A stretch of DNA of 64,000 bases from Azolla pinnata (Eukaryota; Streptophyta; Polypodiopsida; Salviniales; Salviniaceae): contig JBBBWG010005446.1 of NCBI GenBank assembly GCA_037176905.1, positions 1-64,000 of the forward strand, written 5' to 3'. Positions 62,302 through 64,000 of the stretch are shown here, one piece after another (position 1 is the first letter of the stretch; each line of letters starts with the position of its first letter). The notes beneath the pieces are model-generated. The model did not search any database. It was not told the origin of the DNA and saw only the letters and a list, made by a program, of their open reading frames with translations. The position numbers and the translations under genes were made by a program.

Positions 62302-64000
62302 CCGCGAGGTTGCATAGGATCATCAATCATATAGGTTGATGTTGTTGTTGTTGTTGATGATGATGATGATGAGGATGATGATGATGATGATGCCACGAGG
62401 TTGCATAGGATCATCAGTCATGTAGGTTGATGTTGTTGTTGTTGATGATGATGACGACGATGATGATGATGATGATGATGATGACGACGATGATGATGAT
62501 GATGATGATGATGATGCCTAATCTTGGTGGTGATGATGGCGATGGCGGTGACGATGGCGATTGATGGTGGTGGTGATGATGATAGGGATGGCGATGGCGA
62601 TGATGATGAGGATGATGGAAATTTTGCCCCTTATGCGATGCTTTTGATGGCTATCGTCGTTCATGTCAGTAATCCCATGAGCACTTGTATGTATGAATGA
62701 TCAAAGATAGGATCGAGAGCAAAGGTGACCACGGTCGGAACGTCTGTGATGGACCTTGGGGAGTTGGTGCCGTCATCCGACAAGAGCATCATCGAGGAGC
62801 ACCACACAACGACGACAACGACGACGACGATGAAGAAGAAGAAGAAGAAGAAGTTGCAACTCTTCCCGCCAGATGCCGAATCCGCCCCGTCCAAATCGAT
62901 CGCAACCCTCGAGGTACGAATAAATGGGATACGTATGTACATACGTATGTATGTAAGTGGGTGCATGTCTACCTAGCATAGTGTGTCATTGGTGGGCCTT
63001 ATTACTAATCTGCTAATATGATAAAGCATTAGTCGAGGTGATTAGAGAGCAAAGTACAGATTTTAAGGGTGATTAGCTACCCGAGAGCGAAGGAGCGAAG
63101 ACGAATCCAAAGTACCATCTGTGTCCCATACCACAGATTATTACCTTGGGATATATAACTCGGACGCGAGACAGGTACAGATCCGATAAATAGAGAGCGT
63201 GGCCTCACCAAAAGAGAGTTTTCATAGCATCTCAGGCTGCTCTAACGAAAGGAGGTTTTGTTGGTTCCCCCTTTATATAGGTCAAACTCCCAAGGCTCCT
63301 TGACCACTAGGTGCGTTCACACGTGTAGTGACCATAATATGGGCTTGTCCCAGTTCTAGGATAACTGGTTTCTCACTTATTCCACCGTCAAACTAATCAA
63401 ATCAGCCTTGTAAATTGGATCCTAACATTATACCTCTTGGCTTGATCATGCTGATGTTAAATTGTTGGTCCCGGGGCAATTTGCTATACAGGTGAGCATC
63501 GCCTTCTCCGAAGGCCTAGCGCGGCAAGACGACAACAGGAGGCCCGACGGCGGATCTGGGCGATTCATGGCGCATCCGTTGCGGTGCCTGAGTGGCCCAC
63601 TCGTGTGTGTCGTCGACCAGCAGATGCGGGAGAGCTACGAGAGGAAGCTCAAGGCGGCGAAGCGCTCGGTCTCCCTCAACCGCCGCAGGGCATCGATATC
63701 GGGCGAGCTCGACGCAGATCTATACAAATCGCGGAACGATGGCCCGACGACGACGACGACGACGACAAGCAACGGTGCCCTTGATCTTGTCACATTTTCG
63801 GACTTGTCCGAGGATGGAGATGATGATGCCGGCGGTGCGGATGACGAGGGCCGAGCATCATCATCATCACCACCATCAGCATCATTGCAGCAGCAGCAGT
63901 ATTGCAACCTATCGAGCATCAAGCTCATCGACAATGCAGCGATGCCGGAGGCGGTGGATTCGGCGAAGGATCGACGAGGAGAAGGAAGTGGGGAGGAGTC
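61047..64000 (+). CDS. NT-C2 (EEIG1/EHBP1 N-terminal type) domain protein, partial
   Basis: Exons 61047-61472, 62707-62913 and 63492 onward, all phase 0; the gene runs off the window end with at least 380 residues visible. The N-terminus (basic, WRPWPP, then a beta-rich VHISVLRLEG...ELCVWVEL region) and the AKVTTVGTSVMDLGEL block match the C2 NT-type domain of plant proteins that bind membranes or link organelles to the cytoskeleton (PMI1-related and similar). Insertions of Ser, Arg-rich and Glu-rich sequence enlarge the domain. Exon 2 adds a Thr run and a Lys run coded by ACG and AAG microsatellites. Exon 3 opens with a conserved VSIAF strand, then low-complexity Thr, Ser and Gln runs. The specific role is not known. 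Confidence 0.85.
61650..62525. repeat. Compound (GTT)n(GAT)n minisatellite in NT-C2 intron 1
   Basis: Nine units are each anchored by gcataggatcatcagtcat + gtaggttgatg, starting at about 61691, 61814, 61887, 61950, 62023, 62111, 62197, 62313 and 62406. Variable GTT and GAT runs lie between the anchors. It fills most of the 1234-bp intron. Confidence 0.93.

Noticed and set aside
61631-62414. Poly-Ser and poly-Ile frames on the minus strand
   Set aside because: They are translations of the GAT/GTT minisatellite in the NT-C2 intron.

Overview
The window is nuclear DNA of a land plant, most likely an angiosperm and possibly a monocot. Interstitial Arabidopsis-type telomere repeats (TTTAGGG/CCCTAAA), spliceosomal GT-AG introns, plant-only families (VQ protein, GPI-anchored lipid-transfer protein, plant pectate lyase, tropinone-reductase-like SDRs, plant NT-C2 protein) and Ty1/copia remnants support this. 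Very GC-rich genes (the helicase, pectate lyase and SDRs) sit beside AT-rich ones (FES1, CofD-like, THEP1); that two-class pattern is the reason for suspecting a monocot and is inference. No tRNA, rRNA, CRISPR or prokaryotic-style operon was seen.

Layout. 1-16.5 kb: two tropinone-reductase-like SDR genes (A on +, 1665-3423; B on -, 14130-15907) and a decayed third fragment (13.28-13.61 kb) form an inverted duplicated pair around an intronless spliceosomal DEAH helicase (PRP2/DHX16 type, 8938-12225). The helicase is preceded by a tandem array and a pyrimidine minisatellite. 16.5-32 kb: mostly AT-rich intergenic DNA with short satellites, two broken copia remnants, a long foldback repeat, and one unrecognised two-exon gene (-, 20902-23605) coding a His-rich and poly-Asp protein. 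32-36 kb: a pectate lyase whose signal peptide is most likely coded by a separate first exon 2.2 kb upstream, across a repeat-filled intron that holds the 100-N assembly gap. 37-40.5 kb: FES1, an HSP70 nucleotide exchange factor, with a perfect heat-shock element upstream. 42.7-43.9 kb: a VQ-motif protein (-). 45.3-46.3 kb: about 1.1 kb of degenerate telomere-type repeats directly upstream of a 13-exon CofD/YvcK-like gene (46.5-53.1 kb). Then THEP1-type NTPase (53.9-56.5 kb), LTPG (57.4-58.6 kb) and an NT-C2 protein (61.05 kb to beyond the window end).

The genes are unrelated single-copy plant genes rather than a pathway cluster. Shared themes are: start-proximal (CTT)n or (GAA)n microsatellites at five of nine non-SDR genes; introns loaded with private tandem repeats; and small local duplications, including a decayed duplicate of a FES1 exon. 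No clearly new biological system was found. The strongest leads are the FES1 heat-shock element, the reconstructed pectate-lyase first exon with its repeat-filled intron, the A-run frameshift at the CofD-like C-terminus, the SDR duplication history, and the unrecognised 362-residue protein.
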